Assembly: GCF_019511375.1 (NCBI RefSeq)
Contig: NZ_JAEUAO010000002.1
Coordinates: 248,001 to 312,000, forward strand
Source of the DNA: Rhizobium herbae
GTDB taxonomy: Bacteria > Pseudomonadota > Alphaproteobacteria > Rhizobiales > Rhizobiaceae
Direction of reading: 5' to 3'
DNA: 64,000 bases
Below are positions 62,927 to 64,000 of this stretch, piece by piece (the first letter of the stretch is position 1; every line of letters begins with the position of its first letter). Position numbers and translations under genes: made by a program. The notes beneath the pieces were generated by a model, which did no database searches, was not told the DNA's origin, and saw only the letters and a program-made list of their open reading frames with translations.

Positions 62927-63400
62927 ATGTCGAAAAGCACCCGTGCAACGCTTGCGCTGACAAAGGCCGGAGCCGCCTTTACCGTTCATACCTATGATTA
63001 CGATCCCTCCGCAGACCGGATCGGCATGGCGGCGGCGGAAGCGCTGGGCGAGGAGCCGTGCCGTGTCCTGAAGACGCTGATGGCGCAGGTGGATGGCAAG
63101 CCGGTCTGCGTCGTCGTGCCGTCCGATCGCGAGGTCAGCATGAAGAAGCTGGCGGCCGCCTTTCGCGGCAAGTCGGCGAACATGATGAAGCCGGCGGAGG
63201 CGGAGCGATTGACCGGCTACCATGTCGGCGGCATCAGTCCGTTCGGGCAGAAGAAGCAGGTGCCGACGGCGATCGAGGCAGGAGCGCTCGTCGAGCCGCT
63301 CGTCTATATCAACGGCGGTCAGCGCGGCCTGCAGGTGCGGCTTGCTCCCGACGTTGCGCTGAGGGCCTTGAACGCCGTTGCCGCGCCGCTGGTTGCCTGA
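62927..63400 (+). CDS. ybaK: Cys-tRNA(Pro) deacylase
   Basis: 157 residues, a YbaK/EbsC-type editing domain that hydrolyses cysteine mischarged on tRNA-Pro. Diagnostic are EPCRVLKTLMAQVDG near residue 44, the catalytic Lys region VSMKKLAAAFRGKSANMMKP near 73, and GYHVGGISPFGQKKQVPT near 99. The ATG with GGAA upstream is preferred over an in-frame TTG 12 nt earlier. Convergent with the MarR gene. Confidence 0.93.
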   Translation: MSKSTRATLALTKAGAAFTVHTYDYDPSADRIGMAAAEALGEEPCRVLKTLMAQVDGKPVCVVVPSDREVSMKKLAAAFRGKSANMMKPAEAERLTGYHVGGISPFGQKKQVPTAIEAGALVEPLVYINGGQRGLQVRLAPDVALRALNAVAAPLVA

Positions 63401-63403
63401 ATC

Positions 63404-63859
63404 TCACAGCAGTCGCGACAACAGATCCGCAAGTTGCGCAGCCCCGGCGTCCGGCAGCCTTGCGCCGACATGCTTTGCGATGGCCTTGGCATAGACGTCC
63501 CACATCGTCGAACGCAGGGCGCGGCCTTTTTCCGTGATCAGCACCCAGCGGCCGCGGCCATCGTCGTCGAAGACCTGTCGCTCGACGAGACCTTCCCGCT
63601 CCAGCCGGTCGATCAGGCGCGATAGATTGTATTGCGCCAGAAGCGTGCGCTCTTCGATCTCGAACGGCCGCAAACGTCCGCCATGGGCACGGGAGAGCTC
63701 CCAGAGCACATCGTACCAGCCAAGCCCCGGCAGGCCGGCGGCCTTCAGGTCACGCTCGATCAGGGCAAGTACCCTTTGCTGTGCCCGCATCAGGTTGATC
63801 CAGGCCTGCGTGCCATGAGGGCTCGGTACGGGAGCGGGCGCGTCTTCGTTATCGGACAT
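63404..63859 (-). CDS. MarR-family transcriptional regulator
   Basis: 151 residues. The winged-helix core is LWELSRAHGGRLRPFEIEERTLLAQYNLSRLIDRLEREGLVERQVFDDDGRGRWVLIT in residue range 51-109, with helices for dimerisation at both ends. It is divergent from a glutathione S-transferase gene, and the 78-bp gap holds two repeats that look like its operators. MarR/GST divergons commonly answer to electrophiles or oxidants. Confidence 0.9.
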   Translation of the reverse strand: MSDNEDAPAPVPSPHGTQAWINLMRAQQRVLALIERDLKAAGLPGLGWYDVLWELSRAHGGRLRPFEIEERTLLAQYNLSRLIDRLEREGLVERQVFDDDGRGRWVLITEKGRALRSTMWDVYAKAIAKHVGARLPDAGAAQLADLLSRLL

Positions 63860-63861
63860 AC

Positions 63862-63920
63862 ATGCATTTACATCTAACTTGACGGCGCTGGCAAATACTA
63901 ATACATGCAATTGCATCTAA
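63862..63920. promoter_or_regulatory. Paired MarR-type operator sites in the MarR/GST gap
   Basis: ATGCATTTACATCTAA (63862-63877) and ATGCAATTGCATCTAA (63905-63920) agree at 14 of 16 positions. The second contains the perfect palindrome ATGCAATTGCAT. A TTGACG at 63879 may be the -35 of the GST gene. Confidence 0.6.
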
Positions 63921-63937
63921 ATAGTCGGAGTAATCCC

Positions 63938-64000
63938 ATGCAATCCGAAAAGCTCACCCTCATCAGCCATCATCTCTGCCCCTACGTCCAGCGCGCCGCG
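63938..64000 (+). CDS. Glutathione S-transferase family protein, 5' part only
   Basis: The first 21 codons are inside the window (MQSEKLTLISHHLCPYVQRA), matching the thioredoxin-like N-terminus of GSTs, with a CPY active-site-like motif at 14-16. The ribosome site TCGGAGTAA precedes the ATG. Divergent from marR-type gene, and expected to be its target. Confidence 0.8.
   Translation, partial: MQSEKLTLISHHLCPYVQRAA

Noticed and set aside
62678-63400. Toxin-antitoxin pair of the RHH gene with its downstream neighbour
   Set aside because: The downstream gene is a complete YbaK deacylase with all family motifs, so it is not a toxin.

Overview
This window is chromosomal DNA from an alphaproteobacterium of the order Rhizobiales, most likely family Rhizobiaceae (Rhizobium/Agrobacterium/Ensifer/Shinella type). 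The inference rests on high GC with mostly GC-ending codons, the iolY-iolR-iolCDEB arrangement with a fused IolC, the dnaN-pmtA-pyrF neighbourhood, the DUF1326/DUF2182 pair, HWE-type kinase signalling, alphaproteobacterial LexA boxes (GTTC-N7-GTTC), and many short palindromic repeats between genes. No rRNA, tRNA, CRISPR array or transposase was found.

Layout. 0-9 kb: a truncated class II glutamine amidotransferase, then the inositol catabolic locus: dehydrogenase (iolY-like), RpiR repressor iolR, and iolC-iolD-iolE-iolB, with three promoter-proximal copies of a GAA-N6-TTC operator. 9-23 kb: housekeeping and small-metabolism genes (GFA protein, HAD phosphatase, DUF1326+DUF2182 metal-protein pair, prfC, dut, GNAT, Lrp, transporters, cysK, comM, gshB). 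22.8-33 kb: accessory-looking stretch between gshB and yraN-rsmI, holding a structured non-coding stretch, DUF2277, an adenylate cyclase-TPR protein, two paralogous single-domain response regulators, an HWE kinase, and the ugpBAEC glycerol-3-phosphate importer, whose ugpB and ugpA are separated by about 570 bp of repeat elements. 33-47 kb: yraN, rsmI, dnaN, pmtA, pyrF, a beta-helix protein, uppP, queG, an epimerase, rlpA and an RsmB-type methyltransferase. 47-55 kb: an iron-linked periplasmic cluster (imelysin, di-heme DUF1111 protein, second imelysin, DUF1513 protein) interrupted by corA, which has its own leader. 55-64 kb: thioesterase, nucleosidase, guaA, a 2-kb segment bounded by a copy of the guaA 3' end, ogt, a LexA-box-preceded 2'-5' RNA ligase, ybaK, and a MarR/GST divergon cut by the window edge.

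The most interesting items are: (1) a 17-codon leader ORF with nested hairpins in front of corA; (2) a 13-bp duplication of the guaA 3' end flanking a TetR/membrane-protein/YciI segment, suggesting an att scar; (3) a perfect alphaproteobacterial SOS box at a 2'-5' RNA ligase promoter; (4) a palindromic repeat element inserted in frame within the di-heme cytochrome gene; and (5) several families of composite palindromic repeats that recur in the same orientation and arrangement. All functional statements rest on reading the sequence and family knowledge; no database search was run.
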